Shown: positions 31,163 to 40,208, counted from the first letter of the stretch. The stretch: DNA of 47,214 nucleotides from Azoarcus sp. (GCA_023230755.1 JALNWS010000002.1:1-47214), one strand, 5' to 3'. The notes: a model not told the origin generated them from the letters alone. Program-made: numbers and translations.

Positions 31163-32764
31163 TCACAAGGTGAAGTGGAAACGTGCGCCACGACCGGGCT
31201 CGGCTTCGGCCCTGATGGTGCCACCATGGCGCTGGATGATGCGTTGAACCGTCGCAAGGCCGATTCCGGTTCCGGCGAACTCTCCGCTGTTGTGCAAGCG
31301 GCTGAAGGGGCGAAAGAGGTTTGCCGCAAAGGCCATGTCGAATCCTGCTCCATTGTCTTCAATGCAGAAAACCCGCCGTTCCCCTTCCAGTCTCACGTCG
31401 AAGCTGATCTTTGCGTCAGCTTTGCCGGCGGAGAACTTCCACGCGTTGCGCAGCAGGTTCTCGAGCATCACTCTCACGAGCACACGATCCGCACTGACAA
31501 CCATTTCGCGCGTAACCTCGAACTCGACCTTGCGTTCGGGTTCTTCCGAGCGGATTTCGTCAATGATCTGCAGCGCAAGCTCGGACATATTGACGACCTC
31601 TTTGTGAACCGACTGGCGGGTCAGTCGCGCGAGCTCGATGAGGGCATCGATCAGGTGCGCCATGCGATGCGTGGCGCGCCGGATACGTTCGAGATAGTCT
31701 GTCGTCGCGGGAGTCAGCTGGTCGGCCAGATCCTCTTCGAGAATACGGGCGAAACCATCGATGGCACGCAGCGGTGCGCGCAGGTCGTGGGACACGGAAT
31801 ACGAGAACGCCTCAAGCTCGCGGTTGGCCGCTTCCATCTCGGCAGTGCGAAGACGGACCCTGGATTCAAGCTCCTGATTGACGTTCTTGAGCGTGAGCTC
31901 GGCGACCTTGCGTGCGGAGATGTCATCCAGCGTTCCCGCAATGCCGCGAATCTGACCGTCGGCGACAACTCGCGGCCTGCCCGATGCTTCAATCCAGCGG
32001 ATCTCGCCCTTTCTAGTGCGCAAGCGCGTCTGACAAGTGCATTCCGAAAGATGGCCCTCCAGGACTTGTGCAAACAGGCGCGTCACGCCGGGGCAGTCGT
32101 CGGGATGCAGAAAGTCGGTAAGCGGTTTCCCCAGACTGCGTTCTATCTGGTGTCCGGTAAGACTGTGCCACACACCGTTCAGAAAACTCAGGCGACCATC
32201 GGAGTCGGTCTGAAAAATCACCTCATTTACCGATTCGACCACGTCGTGGTAGCGCTGCTCGCTCTCGCCAAGCGCCCTCTCGGCACTGATCTGTGACGTC
32301 ACACTGCGTCCGATGCCGTGATAGCCAACAAAGGAACCTGCGTTGAAGACAGGGCGGCCCACGAGCTCGAAGTAATGGGTCCGGCTTTCTGGAGCCTGGT
32401 GTGAAAATACCAGACTGGTTCGCTCGTGCTGTTCGAGGCGACGGCGATATTCGGTCCAGTCCTGCTCGGTTGCGTTAATCGCCGGGCTCTCCCATGGCGG
32501 GCGGCCGATCAGCTGTTGGGGGTCAAGACCGGTCTGCCGTTGAAAGCCGGTGCTGATGGCGGTGTAGCAATGCGTGGCGTCGGTTTCCCAGCGCCAGTCG
32601 CTGGCGAGGTCGAGTAGTTCGCTCAGGCTGTTGCGTTCTTCAATCAGTCGTCGATCGGTGCCAGAGCGTCTCCTGCCGCGGCCTCGAAGCAGGCCGAGGG
32701 CAAGCATGCCCACCACCAGAAATGACGGAAACGCCAGAATGCTCAGCCAGTCGGGGCCGTTCAC
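31163..32764 (-). CDS. Membrane-anchored PAS sensor histidine kinase
   Basis: 533 residues from the GTG at 32764 (MNGPDWLSILAF), which has AGGAGAG 6 bases upstream; the in-frame ATG at 32827 lacks one. One N-terminal transmembrane helix (about residues 6-26) has almost no periplasmic part. Two PAS domains follow (about 45-165 and 170-285; each with PAC-like ends GYHGIGRSVT and GIAGTLDDISARK). A coiled-coil leads to the HisKA box SVSHDLRAPLRAIDGF with phospho-acceptor His at about residue 326. The HATPase domain has the N box (MLENLLRNAWKFS), DNGAGF and GTGIGLATV. The HisKA box resembles phytochrome-type kinases. No response regulator is adjacent, so its partner and signal are unknown. Confidence 0.9.
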   Translation of the reverse strand: MNGPDWLSILAFPSFLVVGMLALGLLRGRGRRRSGTDRRLIEERNSLSELLDLASDWRWETDATHCYTAISTGFQRQTGLDPQQLIGRPPWESPAINATEQDWTEYRRRLEQHERTSLVFSHQAPESRTHYFELVGRPVFNAGSFVGYHGIGRSVTSQISAERALGESEQRYHDVVESVNEVIFQTDSDGRLSFLNGVWHSLTGHQIERSLGKPLTDFLHPDDCPGVTRLFAQVLEGHLSECTCQTRLRTRKGEIRWIEASGRPRVVADGQIRGIAGTLDDISARKVAELTLKNVNQELESRVRLRTAEMEAANRELEAFSYSVSHDLRAPLRAIDGFARILEEDLADQLTPATTDYLERIRRATHRMAHLIDALIELARLTRQSVHKEVVNMSELALQIIDEIRSEEPERKVEFEVTREMVVSADRVLVRVMLENLLRNAWKFSAGKADAKISFDVRLEGERRVFCIEDNGAGFDMAFAANLFRPFSRLHNSGEFAGTGIGLATVQRIIQRHGGTIRAEAEPGRGARFHFTL

Positions 32765-32862
32765 CCTGTACTCTCCTGCAAGTTCGCACGACGAGCGCAT
32801 ATCCGCTGGACATGTCGCCTGCCGCAAGTGCGTTCGGGTTCTGCCTGAACCATTTGTGCTCC

Positions 32863-32890
32863 TTCATCAATCCGGGGGTGCCGGTAGAAT
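32863..32890 (+). promoter_or_regulatory. Possible promoter of the methyltransferase gene
   Basis: TTCATC (32863-32868), a 16-base spacer and TAGAAT (32885-32890), about 65 bases before the ATG at 32955. The -10 is good (5 of 6) and the -35 poor. The remainder of the 190-base divergent gap shows no other clear signal. Confidence 0.3.
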
Positions 32891-32954
32891 GAGGTGGCTG
32901 ACTACCGCTGCTGCTTGTGCGCGGTCACCATGATAATGCCTTACAGAGGGGAGC

Positions 32955-33536
32955 ATGGCTCAATTCAAAGAGACTCTTGAACCGTCGGGATCAGAAGCAC
33001 ACGGTGCGAACGGGAATCCGTCCGCGTGGGTGCGCCGTTTCAGTGCCCTGATTCCGCAAGGCGGGAGCGTGCTTGACTATGCCTGCGGCGGTGGTCGTCA
33101 TGCCCTGTGGCTTGCCCGCCAGGGCTACCGCGTCGAGGCGGCGGACCGCAATCGCGAAGCCTTGGCCGCGTTGACGGACGTTGACGGCATTTCCACCCGT
33201 GCAGTCGACCTTGAGGCTGGCGAGTGGCCTTATGCGGGGCAGACCTTCGACGCGGTTGTGGTCAGCAATTACCTGTTCCGCGCCGGCTTCGAGCGCATGC
33301 TGAACCTGGTTTCCGCGGGGGGCGTGCTCATCTACGAAACCTTTATGGTCGGCAACGAGCAGTTCGGCAGGCCCTCAAGTCCCGAATTTCTGCTGATGCC
33401 CGGCGAGTTGCTGACGCGCTGTGCCGGGTGGCAGATAGTTGCCTTTGAACAGGGAATCGTGGATCGCCCCCGTCCGGCCGCGATCCAGCGTATTTGCGCC
33501 GTTCGCGGGCCGGCGCTTGCAACGATCCTGCCCTGA
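32955..33536 (+). CDS. Class I SAM-dependent methyltransferase
   Basis: 193 residues. The ATG follows AGAGGGGAGC, a strong ribosome site. SAM-binding motif I is SVLDYACGGGRHALWLA (about residues 38-54), motif II is the acidic end of VEAADRN, and the post-I and motif III regions are FDAVVVSNYLFR and AGGVLIYETFM. Such small TehB/UbiE-like proteins methylate small molecules; the ETFM...GNEQFGRP stretch is typical of a betaproteobacterial group of unknown substrate. It is divergent from the histidine kinase. Its stop TGA directly abuts the convergent mnmH stop (TGATCA, 33534-33539). Confidence 0.82.
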   Translation: MAQFKETLEPSGSEAHGANGNPSAWVRRFSALIPQGGSVLDYACGGGRHALWLARQGYRVEAADRNREALAALTDVDGISTRAVDLEAGEWPYAGQTFDAVVVSNYLFRAGFERMLNLVSAGGVLIYETFMVGNEQFGRPSSPEFLLMPGELLTRCAGWQIVAFEQGIVDRPRPAAIQRICAVRGPALATILP

Positions 33537-34589
33537 TCAGGCGGGAATCCTGGACAGGATCTGCTGTGCGAGCAGGTCGATACCTGCCGGCGACAGATTT
33601 GCGGTCTCAAATGCGGGGGCGTCGACCAGGCGGGAAAAATGACCGCCCTGCGACCGGCGGTAAAGCGGGTCGTAATGCAGGTCGATGAACTCACCGAACA
33701 GCGTGGGCAGATCACCGCTTTCGGCAAGCTGTCGCCACCGTGCCAGTGTCTCGTTGCTCTGCAGGCTTCTCAGGCGTTCGATGTTCTGCAGCAAGGTTGG
33801 GATGTCGGCGCCCAGATAGGCATAATCGCGGATCAGGAACGCCAGTCGTGCATCGTGTTCGGCCTCGATCCGGATGCACGGTGCGGCGCGCATCGCCGCG
33901 ATCAGCGGTTCGGGGATGTGGGCGCGGCCAATCTTGCGGCTTTCGGCTTCGATGAACACGGTCCGTGCCGGATCGAGTTTCCGGATACGGTCGTACAGTG
34001 TGGTTTCAAATCCCTTTTGCGTGGGTTGGGGACGGTCGGGGAGAGCGCCCAGCACCGAGCCCTTGTGTGCAGCGATGTCCTCGAGGTCGAGCACTTGGGC
34101 GCCATGGCGGTCAAGGGCCTCCAGAATGCGCGTTTTCCCGCTTCCGGTGGCACCGCAGACCACGCACAGTTGCAGTTGCGGGGCAAGCGTCTCGATCTGT
34201 TCGATCACCAGATGCCTGAACTGCTTGTAGCCACCGGCGAGCTGATGCGCGTCCCAGCCGATCATGCGCAGCCAGGTCACGAAGGAGCCGCTTCGCTGCC
34301 CGCCGCGCCAGCAATAGAGGAGCGGGCGCCAGCTGCGCGGCTTGTCCTGCATGTAGCCGGCCACGTGACGGGCGATGTTTTCGGCCACCATCGCGCCACC
34401 GATGCGACGGGCTTCGAAGGCCGATTTCTGCTTGTAAATAGTCCCGACAATGACGCGTTGCTCGTTGTCCAGCACCGGCAGGTTGATTGCGCCGGGCACG
34501 TGGTCCTCGGCAAATTCAGCGGGAGTGCGGACGTCGATGATCTCGTCAAAGGTTTCCAGCTGTGCTACGGTCGCGACGCCTTTCTGCAT
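33537..34589 (-). CDS. mnmH: tRNA 2-selenouridine synthase
   Basis: 350 residues from the ATG at 34589 (MQKGVATVAQLETFDEIIDVRTP); an in-frame ATG at 34613 is less likely. The N-terminal rhodanese domain has the catalytic Cys in LLYCWRGGQRSGS (about residue 93), followed by a P-loop domain with CGATGSGKTRIL (about 147-158) that binds and geranylates or otherwise prepares the tRNA. MnmH converts 2-thiouridine at the wobble position of tRNA Lys, Glu and Gln to 2-selenouridine, using selenophosphate. The selenophosphate synthetase gene selD is divergent, 56 bases away, which supports the function. Confidence 0.94.
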   Translation of the reverse strand: MQKGVATVAQLETFDEIIDVRTPAEFAEDHVPGAINLPVLDNEQRVIVGTIYKQKSAFEARRIGGAMVAENIARHVAGYMQDKPRSWRPLLYCWRGGQRSGSFVTWLRMIGWDAHQLAGGYKQFRHLVIEQIETLAPQLQLCVVCGATGSGKTRILEALDRHGAQVLDLEDIAAHKGSVLGALPDRPQPTQKGFETTLYDRIRKLDPARTVFIEAESRKIGRAHIPEPLIAAMRAAPCIRIEAEHDARLAFLIRDYAYLGADIPTLLQNIERLRSLQSNETLARWRQLAESGDLPTLFGEFIDLHYDPLYRRSQGGHFSRLVDAPAFETANLSPAGIDLLAQQILSRIPA

Positions 34590-34645
34590 GTATTGTTCCG
34601 GGTATCGTCGCAATGTTGTCGACGGCCCCGTACTCCCTTCAGGTC

Positions 34646-35686
34646 ATGGATCAGATCAAACTTACCCAATTCTCCCACGGCGGCGGATGTGGCTGCAAAA
34701 TTGCCCCAGGCGTCCTTTCTGAACTGCTCTCGCAAATGCCCGCCGGTCTCGTGCCGCCGGATTTGCTGGTCGGCACCGACACCGCGGACGACGCGGCCGT
34801 GTATCGCCTCAACGACCGCCAGGCCGTGGTGGCGACGACCGACTTCTTTACCCCGATCGTGGATGACCCCCGCGACTTTGGTCGCATTGCGGCTACCAAC
34901 GCCTTGTCCGACGTCTATGCGATGGGCGGCACCCCGATCTTTGCCCTGGCCATTGTCGGCATGCCGCTCGACAAGCTGCCGGGTGAGGTGATCGGGCGCA
35001 TTCTAGAGGGTGGCGCCTCGATTTGTCGCGAAGCGGGCATTCCTGTGGCCGGCGGGCACTCGATTGACGTGCTCGAACCGATTTACGGGCTGGTCGCGAT
35101 CGGCGTTGTCGATCCGGCGCGCGTTCGTACCAATTCGGGTGCGCGCGATGGCGATACGCTGATCCTGAGCAAACCGCTCGGGATCGGCATTCTGTCTGCG
35201 GGCCTGAAGAAGGGCATCCTCAGTACGGATGGCTACGCGGAGATGATTCGGTGGACCACGACGCTGAACCGCGTTGGTTCGAAGCTGGCCGAGCTCGATG
35301 GCGTGCATGCGATGACGGACGTGACCGGCTTTGGCCTTGCCGGGCACCTGCTTGAGATGTGCCGTGGCGCAGGACTCGCGGCCGAAGTCGAATTCGACCG
35401 TCTGCCCGTCATTGAGGAAGCGCTGCAAATCGTCCGCGATGGCGTCGCGACCGGGGCGTCGACGCGCAACTGGGCAAGCTACGGCGCCTCGGTGTCGATG
35501 CGCGAAGATGCACCCGAGTGGCAGCGCAAGGTGGTGACTGACCCCCAGACCTCGGGCGGCTTGCTGATCTCGTGCGCACCGGCGCTTGCGAATGATGTAC
35601 TGGCGCTGATCGAGGCCGAGCAGGGCAATGCAGGGCAGATCATCGGTCATATGCGTGCCGGTTCGCCGCGCTTGACCGTGCTCTGA
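34646..35686 (+). CDS. selD: Selenide, water dikinase (selenophosphate synthetase)
   Basis: 346 residues (E. coli 347). Makes selenophosphate from selenide and ATP. The N-terminal loop SHGGGCGCKIAPG carries the catalytic Cys and Lys (about residues 17 and 20); the catalytic position is Cys rather than selenocysteine. The AIR-synthase-like fold follows: TDTADDAAVY, TTDFFTPIVDDP with metal-binding Asp, MGGTPIFALAIVGMP, GGHSIDVLEP and TDVTGFGLAGHLLEM. The frame is open further upstream, but MDQIKLTQFS at 34646 is the family start. It is divergent from mnmH; no selA, selB or tRNA-Sec is in the window, so the clear local use is tRNA selenation. Confidence 0.97.
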   Translation: MDQIKLTQFSHGGGCGCKIAPGVLSELLSQMPAGLVPPDLLVGTDTADDAAVYRLNDRQAVVATTDFFTPIVDDPRDFGRIAATNALSDVYAMGGTPIFALAIVGMPLDKLPGEVIGRILEGGASICREAGIPVAGGHSIDVLEPIYGLVAIGVVDPARVRTNSGARDGDTLILSKPLGIGILSAGLKKGILSTDGYAEMIRWTTTLNRVGSKLAELDGVHAMTDVTGFGLAGHLLEMCRGAGLAAEVEFDRLPVIEEALQIVRDGVATGASTRNWASYGASVSMREDAPEWQRKVVTDPQTSGGLLISCAPALANDVLALIEAEQGNAGQIIGHMRAGSPRLTVL

Positions 35687-35691
35687 TCGTT

Positions 35692-36315
35692 TCAGCGTTT
35701 CGCGGTCGATTGCCCGAGTATCGGCTTTAGCGCCGCCCACACGGTGTCGAGCACTCGGACCTGCGCTTCGGCCGTCGGGTGCATGCCGTCGGAAAGGAAG
35801 AGTTCCGGACGATCGGCAAAGCCTTCGAGCAGAAAAGGAACGAGCGGAACGTCCGCCGTCTGTGCCACCTTGGCATAGGCGGCGGAAAAGCTGCGTGTGT
35901 AGGCAGGGCCATAGTTGGGCGGCATCTGCATGCCGACGAGCAGGACTTTGCTCCCGGCCTTGCGCGCTTCCGACACCATCGCGTCGAGGTTCCGGGCCAG
36001 CAGCTTGGTGGGCAGGCCTCGCAGGCCGTCATTGGCGCCAAGTTCGATGATGACGATATCGGGCTTGTGCATGACGAGTGCGGCCGGCAGGCGGGACCTG
36101 CCCCCGGCCGAGGTTTCACCCGAGACGCTGGCATTCACCACCCGATGAGGGAACCCTTCCGACTCGAGGCGCGTCTGCAACAGGGTGGGCCAGGCCTCTT
36201 CGGCTTTCAGGCCGTAGCCGGCCGACAGGCTGTCTCCCCACACCATGATCGTTGCTGCCTGTGCGGCACCGGCAAACAGAAAAAGCAGGAAGGTGAGCAT
36301 GAATCGCAGCGGCAT
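35692..36315 (-). CDS. tesA: Periplasmic acyl-CoA thioesterase I / lysophospholipase (TesA)
   Basis: 207 residues. The ATG at 36315 has GGAG seven bases upstream and starts a Sec signal peptide (MLTFLLFLFAGAAQA at residues 6-20). The SGNH-hydrolase blocks are complete: Ser nucleophile in VWGDSLSAGYG, Gly in SVSGETSAGG, Asn in LGANDGLRG, and Asp/His in LSDGMHPT. TesA hydrolyses long-chain acyl esters and thioesters and shows esterase and lysophospholipase activity. Its 5' end overlaps that of the divergent YbbA-like ATPase gene by 17 bases (36299-36315); an internal ATG at 36300 would still leave an overlap of two bases. In E. coli tesA is also divergent from ybbA. Confidence 0.93.
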   Translation of the reverse strand: MPLRFMLTFLLFLFAGAAQAATIMVWGDSLSAGYGLKAEEAWPTLLQTRLESEGFPHRVVNASVSGETSAGGRSRLPAALVMHKPDIVIIELGANDGLRGLPTKLLARNLDAMVSEARKAGSKVLLVGMQMPPNYGPAYTRSFSAAYAKVAQTADVPLVPFLLEGFADRPELFLSDGMHPTAEAQVRVLDTVWAALKPILGQSTAKR

Positions 36316-37018
36316 TGAAATCTCCAGTCCGGTCCTCGAAGTCGAGAACCTGTGCAAAAGTGTAGCGATGGCCGACGGCAAGGGCGAGTTGCATATTCTC
36401 AACGACATCAGTTTTGCGGTCGGTGCAGGAGAGTCGGTGGCGATCGTCGGTGCATCGGGTTCGGGAAAATCCACCTTGCTCGGATTGCTTGCAGGGCTGG
36501 ATGTTCCCGTCTCCGGCAGTGTGCGAATTCTCGGCACAGGTCTGTTCGACCTCGACGAGGACGAACGTGCAGCCCTGCGCGGGGAGTCCGTTGGCTTCGT
36601 GTTCCAGTCCTTTCAGCTGTTGCCGGCACTCACGGCGCTTGAGAACGTGATGCTGCCGCTGGAACTCGCCGGGCATGCCGACGCTGAAGGTGTCGCCACC
36701 CGATGGCTGGAGCGGGTGGGGCTGGCCAGCCGGATCACGCATTATCCGAAACATCTTTCCGGGGGTGAGCAGCAGCGAGTGGCGCTGGCGCGCGCGTTTG
36801 CCGCCAGTCCGAAGCTACTGCTTGCCGACGAACCCACAGGCAATCTCGACGTTGCAACGGGCCAGGCGGTCATCGAACTGATGTTTACGCTCAATCGAGA
36901 GGAGGGCACCACCCTGATTCTGGTAACCCACGATGAGTCCCTGGCGCAGCGCTGCGGTCGGATATTGCGAATGACCGCGGGTGAGCTCACCGAAGTCGTC
37001 CCCGTCGCAGTGAGCTGA
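36299..37018 (+). CDS. ABC transporter ATPase, YbbA/LolD type
   Basis: 239 residues from the ATG at 36299 (MNRSGIEISSPVLEVENL), with AAGGTGAG just upstream. Walker A is GASGSGKSTLL, the Q loop is VFQSFQLLPALTALENVMLPLEL, the signature is LSGGEQQRVALARA, Walker B is LLLADEPTGNLD and the switch His is in VTHDE. The long Q-loop and signature belong to the LolD/MacB/FtsE group that drives FtsX-type permeases. In E. coli, divergent from tesA, ybbA is followed by the permease ybbP. Here no permease follows; the hpnE gene is convergent. It may therefore use a permease encoded elsewhere, perhaps the FtsX-type one at 40886-43408. Confidence 0.88.
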   Translation: MNRSGIEISSPVLEVENLCKSVAMADGKGELHILNDISFAVGAGESVAIVGASGSGKSTLLGLLAGLDVPVSGSVRILGTGLFDLDEDERAALRGESVGFVFQSFQLLPALTALENVMLPLELAGHADAEGVATRWLERVGLASRITHYPKHLSGGEQQRVALARAFAASPKLLLADEPTGNLDVATGQAVIELMFTLNREEGTTLILVTHDESLAQRCGRILRMTAGELTEVVPVAVS

Positions 37019-37112
37019 GCCTTCGACATCCTCTGCCTGTTACGCAGGTGGAGACCGGGATCAACCGCACGATCGCGTCGCGGCTTGCTTCAGCAGCCAG
37101 TGAAGACGGATT

Positions 37113-38441
37113 TCAGCGCGGCCGCGCCTGGCTCGTCTCGCCGCCAAGCCGTGCCCGAATCGCCTCGGCGCAGGCCACGCCCGAGCGGACTGCCGATTCA
37201 AGCGTCGCCGGGTAGTCGGAGTCGATATAGTCGCCCGCGAGCCACAAACCGGGCACCGGCGTGCGGATTCCCGGACGAAACAGATCGGGACGACAGGCAA
37301 ACGTTGCACGCTTTTCAATGATGACCTGAGACCATTGGGGCGCTGGCAGCCGGCGTCCGAGTTCGCGTTCGAGCTGGGCAAGCACGGCCAGGATCAGTTC
37401 GTCATGAGACCAGGCTTCGTATTCACCATGTGCACTGATCACACAGGCGAGCAAGCCGGCTTCACCACCGAAGCGTCCGCGATCGAAGGCCCACTGGGCA
37501 GGGCCGTCGGCCAGCCCGATCATTGCTTCCGGCAGGGATTGCCCCTTCCCCAGCGCGAGATAGACGGTTGCGATCGGCTCGTGCGGCAGCGCGTCGACCT
37601 GAGCAGCCAAGCGCTCGCACGCGCCGGTCGATGCAAGCAGACTGGTTGCATGGTAGGGCGCAGTGGCAATCACCACCTGCGTCCAGGGCTGGCTGCCCGG
37701 GTCTCCATTGAGCCAGAAGCCGCTATCACTCGGGGTGATTGCATCAATACCATTTCCGGTACGCAGCTTGCCCCGCCGGGTTGCCAGATAGCGCGCTGCA
37801 GCGACCGGAAACAGTTCAGACAGATCAATGCGAGGAATCAGCAGTTCGCTGGCGGATGCCGATGCGCCGAGGCTGTCGCGAAGCACGTTCGCAAAGACCT
37901 GGGCAGAGGCTTCCGCGCTCGGCGTATTGAGTGCTGCCACACACAGCGGCGTCCACACGAGCTGACGCAAGGTGGCAGTCTGGCGGGTGATTCCGAGCAT
38001 GTCGTCGACGGTCATGCCGGCAGCGACGCGGAAGCCGGTCTTGCGTAGCCAGCGCATGAAGCGAAGCATGGCCAGGCGATCTTGCCAGTCGAGCCCTTTT
38101 GCCAGCAGCAGGCCAAGGGCAAGATGGAAGGGCGCGGGCAGGGGCGCCGCCTTCAGGCTCAGGCGCCCCGGTACGTGCAGCGTCAGCGGCAAGCGCTCGA
38201 GCTGTTTGGGCGTGCCGCCGGTCAGGCGCAGGAGACGGGTGAGTTCGGTATAGGCGCCGATCAGGATGTGCTGGCCGTTATCGACTTCCCGGCCATCCTT
38301 GCGCACCACACGCGCCCGGCCGCCAAGGGTGTGCGAGCGTTCGAACACGGTGACATGAATGCCGTGGCGTGCAAGTTCTACAGCGCAGGCGAGGCCCGCA
38401 TATCCGGCGCCGATGACCGCGATGGCAGGAGCGCCGCTCAT
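37113..38441 (-). CDS. hpnE: Hydroxysqualene dehydroxylase HpnE
   Basis: 442 residues, a flavin-dependent amine-oxidase/phytoene-desaturase-like protein. The FAD-binding start is AIAVIGAGYAGLACAVELARHG, with ERSHTLGGRAR as the second dinucleotide motif, DNGQHILIGAY near residue 55, and the C-terminal FAD motif GLWLAGDYIDSDYPATLESAVRSG. HpnE reduces hydroxysqualene to squalene as the last of three steps replacing eukaryotic-type squalene synthase. It lies one base downstream of hpnD in the hpnC-hpnD-hpnE operon. Squalene-hopene cyclase (shc) is not in this window, so the final product (squalene or hopanoids) cannot be read here. Confidence 0.94.
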   Translation of the reverse strand: MSGAPAIAVIGAGYAGLACAVELARHGIHVTVFERSHTLGGRARVVRKDGREVDNGQHILIGAYTELTRLLRLTGGTPKQLERLPLTLHVPGRLSLKAAPLPAPFHLALGLLLAKGLDWQDRLAMLRFMRWLRKTGFRVAAGMTVDDMLGITRQTATLRQLVWTPLCVAALNTPSAEASAQVFANVLRDSLGASASASELLIPRIDLSELFPVAAARYLATRRGKLRTGNGIDAITPSDSGFWLNGDPGSQPWTQVVIATAPYHATSLLASTGACERLAAQVDALPHEPIATVYLALGKGQSLPEAMIGLADGPAQWAFDRGRFGGEAGLLACVISAHGEYEAWSHDELILAVLAQLERELGRRLPAPQWSQVIIEKRATFACRPDLFRPGIRTPVPGLWLAGDYIDSDYPATLESAVRSGVACAEAIRARLGGETSQARPR

Positions 38442-38442
38442 C

Positions 38443-39276
38443 TCAACCCTTCATCCAGGTCCAGCCGGCGAGCCAGACCTTGCGTACCGGGGTCAGCGAA
38501 GTGCGGCGGTCCAGCACCAGGAAGCCATCACGGGCGATCTCCTTGAGCAGCGTGCGGTAAATCGCTGCCATGACCAGGCCTGGGCGCTGACTCTTGCGGT
38601 CGGCCGCTGGCAGGTTGGCGAAGGCCTGATCGTAGAACTGCTCGGCACGCGCCGTCTGAAACGCCATCAACTCCCGGAAATTGTCCGAATATCTGGCTTC
38701 GAGAATATCGCTTGCCGGGACGTTGAAGCGTTGCAGGTCCTCGATAGGGAGGTAGATCCGCCCACGGCGGGCATCTTCACCCACATCACGGATGATGTTG
38801 GTGAGCTGAAACGCCATGCCAAGATCGTGCGCGTACTTCTGTGTCTGCCGCTCGGTAGAACCAAAAATCTCTGCTGCGAGCAGACCAACAACGCTGGCCA
38901 CGCGATAGCAGTACAGCTGCAAGCCTTTGAAGTCGAGATAGCGCGTCTGCTGCAGGTCCATCGCCATGCCGTCGATGATCTCGAGCAACTGCTCCTGCGG
39001 CAGGTTGAACGACCCGATCACATCCTGAAGCGCGTGCCCCACCGGATGTGTCGGCGTGCCGCCAAACACGCGACCGATCTCCTGTCGCCACCAGTCGAGT
39101 TTGGTATGCGCAAGCGAAACGTCGTGACATTCGTCGACTACATCGTCCACCTCGCGACAGAACGCATAGAGCGCGGTGATTGCCCGGCGCCGTTCGGGCG
39201 GCAGGAACATGAAACTGTAGTAGAAGCTGGAGCCACTCTTGGCGGCCTTGTCCTGGCAGTAATCGTGGGGATTCAT
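38443..39276 (-). CDS. hpnD: Presqualene diphosphate synthase HpnD
   Basis: 277 residues, squalene/phytoene synthase family. Condenses two farnesyl diphosphates to presqualene diphosphate. The first Asp-rich motif is FCREVDDVVDE (about residues 38-48) and the second is TNIIRDVGEDARRGRIYLP (about 163-181), both needed for magnesium-diphosphate binding. The start MNPHDYCQDKAAKSGSSFYYSF is characteristic; the frame is open upstream but only inside hpnC. Its ATG shares a base with the hpnC stop (TAATG), pointing to coupled translation. Confidence 0.94.
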   Translation of the reverse strand: MNPHDYCQDKAAKSGSSFYYSFMFLPPERRRAITALYAFCREVDDVVDECHDVSLAHTKLDWWRQEIGRVFGGTPTHPVGHALQDVIGSFNLPQEQLLEIIDGMAMDLQQTRYLDFKGLQLYCYRVASVVGLLAAEIFGSTERQTQKYAHDLGMAFQLTNIIRDVGEDARRGRIYLPIEDLQRFNVPASDILEARYSDNFRELMAFQTARAEQFYDQAFANLPAADRKSQRPGLVMAAIYRTLLKEIARDGFLVLDRRTSLTPVRKVWLAGWTWMKG

Positions 39277-40106
39277 TAATTTTTCTCGTGAAACAGGGCG
39301 CGCCAGGCGATTCGCACCCAGTCGGTCTTGCCCAGCACCGGGCGATGGCGGAACACATCGTAACCGGACGACTCGATGCAATCCAGAATTCGCAAGCCTC
39401 CGGCGACGACAAGCCGCAGTTCCCAGCCAGCCCTGCCGTGAAGACGTCGCGCCAGGGGGGCACCTTCGAGCATCATCGCGCGTGCTCGTTTCACCTCGAA
39501 GGCAAGCAGTGCCCGCCAGCGCTCGTCGCATCGTGCGGCCTCAATATCACCGGCATCGACCCCGAATCGTGCGAGATCGTCCTGCGGAATGTAGATGCGC
39601 GCCTTGCGCCAATCGACCGCGACATCCTGCCAGAAGTTGATCAGTTGCAGGCTGCTGCAGATACAGTCCGACAGATGAAAGTTGTCGCCTTCCGTCCTGT
39701 CATACAGATGAAGCAGCAGCCGTCCGACCGGATTGGCCGAGCGTCGGCAGTAGTCGAGCAGTTCGGGAAAGTCAGCGTAGCGCGTCTTGCCAACGTCCTG
39801 GCTGAACGCGTCGAGAAGGTCGCGCAACAGTTGAATGGGCAAGGCAAATTCGCGGACAGCCCGGCCCAGGCGCTCGAACATCGGCGCGAGCTTGGCATCG
39901 CGTATCGCTTCACCGCGCGCCATCGCGTTGAGTGCGTTGCGATAGTCGTTGAGCCGTGCCAGGCGCATCACGGCCGTGGCATCGCCTTCGTCGGCGATGT
40001 CGTCCGCACTGCGGGCGAAGGCATAGATCGCTTCGACCGGTTCGCGCAGACGCGCAGGCAGCAGAAATGACGCAACGGGGAAATTTTCGTAGTGGTCGAC
40101 GGGCAT
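39276..40106 (-). CDS. hpnC: Hydroxysqualene synthase HpnC
   Basis: 276 residues from the ATG at 40106 (MPVDHYENFPVASFLLPARLR), the usual HpnC opening; the longer frame runs antisense to the neighbouring ATPase gene and is rejected. Squalene/phytoene synthase fold with Asp-rich motifs RSADDIADEGD (about residues 35-45) and INFWQDVAVDW (about 157-167). HpnC converts presqualene diphosphate to hydroxysqualene. First gene of hpnC-hpnD-hpnE; the divergent ATPase gene starts about 100 bases away, so the two operons may share a regulatory region (40107-40208), in which I see no clear promoter. Confidence 0.93.
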   Translation of the reverse strand: MPVDHYENFPVASFLLPARLREPVEAIYAFARSADDIADEGDATAVMRLARLNDYRNALNAMARGEAIRDAKLAPMFERLGRAVREFALPIQLLRDLLDAFSQDVGKTRYADFPELLDYCRRSANPVGRLLLHLYDRTEGDNFHLSDCICSSLQLINFWQDVAVDWRKARIYIPQDDLARFGVDAGDIEAARCDERWRALLAFEVKRARAMMLEGAPLARRLHGRAGWELRLVVAGGLRILDCIESSGYDVFRHRPVLGKTDWVRIAWRALFHEKN

Positions 40107-40208
40107 TGGAGCAGGCAGGAAGCACGGAACTTGGCGCGGATGACGCGGGCGGAGTATAAGCGAAGACGCCCTTCGGGCACTTTCCGCGTCTACGACAGTC
40201 TCGAATCC

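Noticed and set aside
33639..34991. 450-codon plus-strand frame crossing mnmH and selD
   Set aside because: It runs antisense to mnmH and out of frame through selD; both real proteins have complete motifs.
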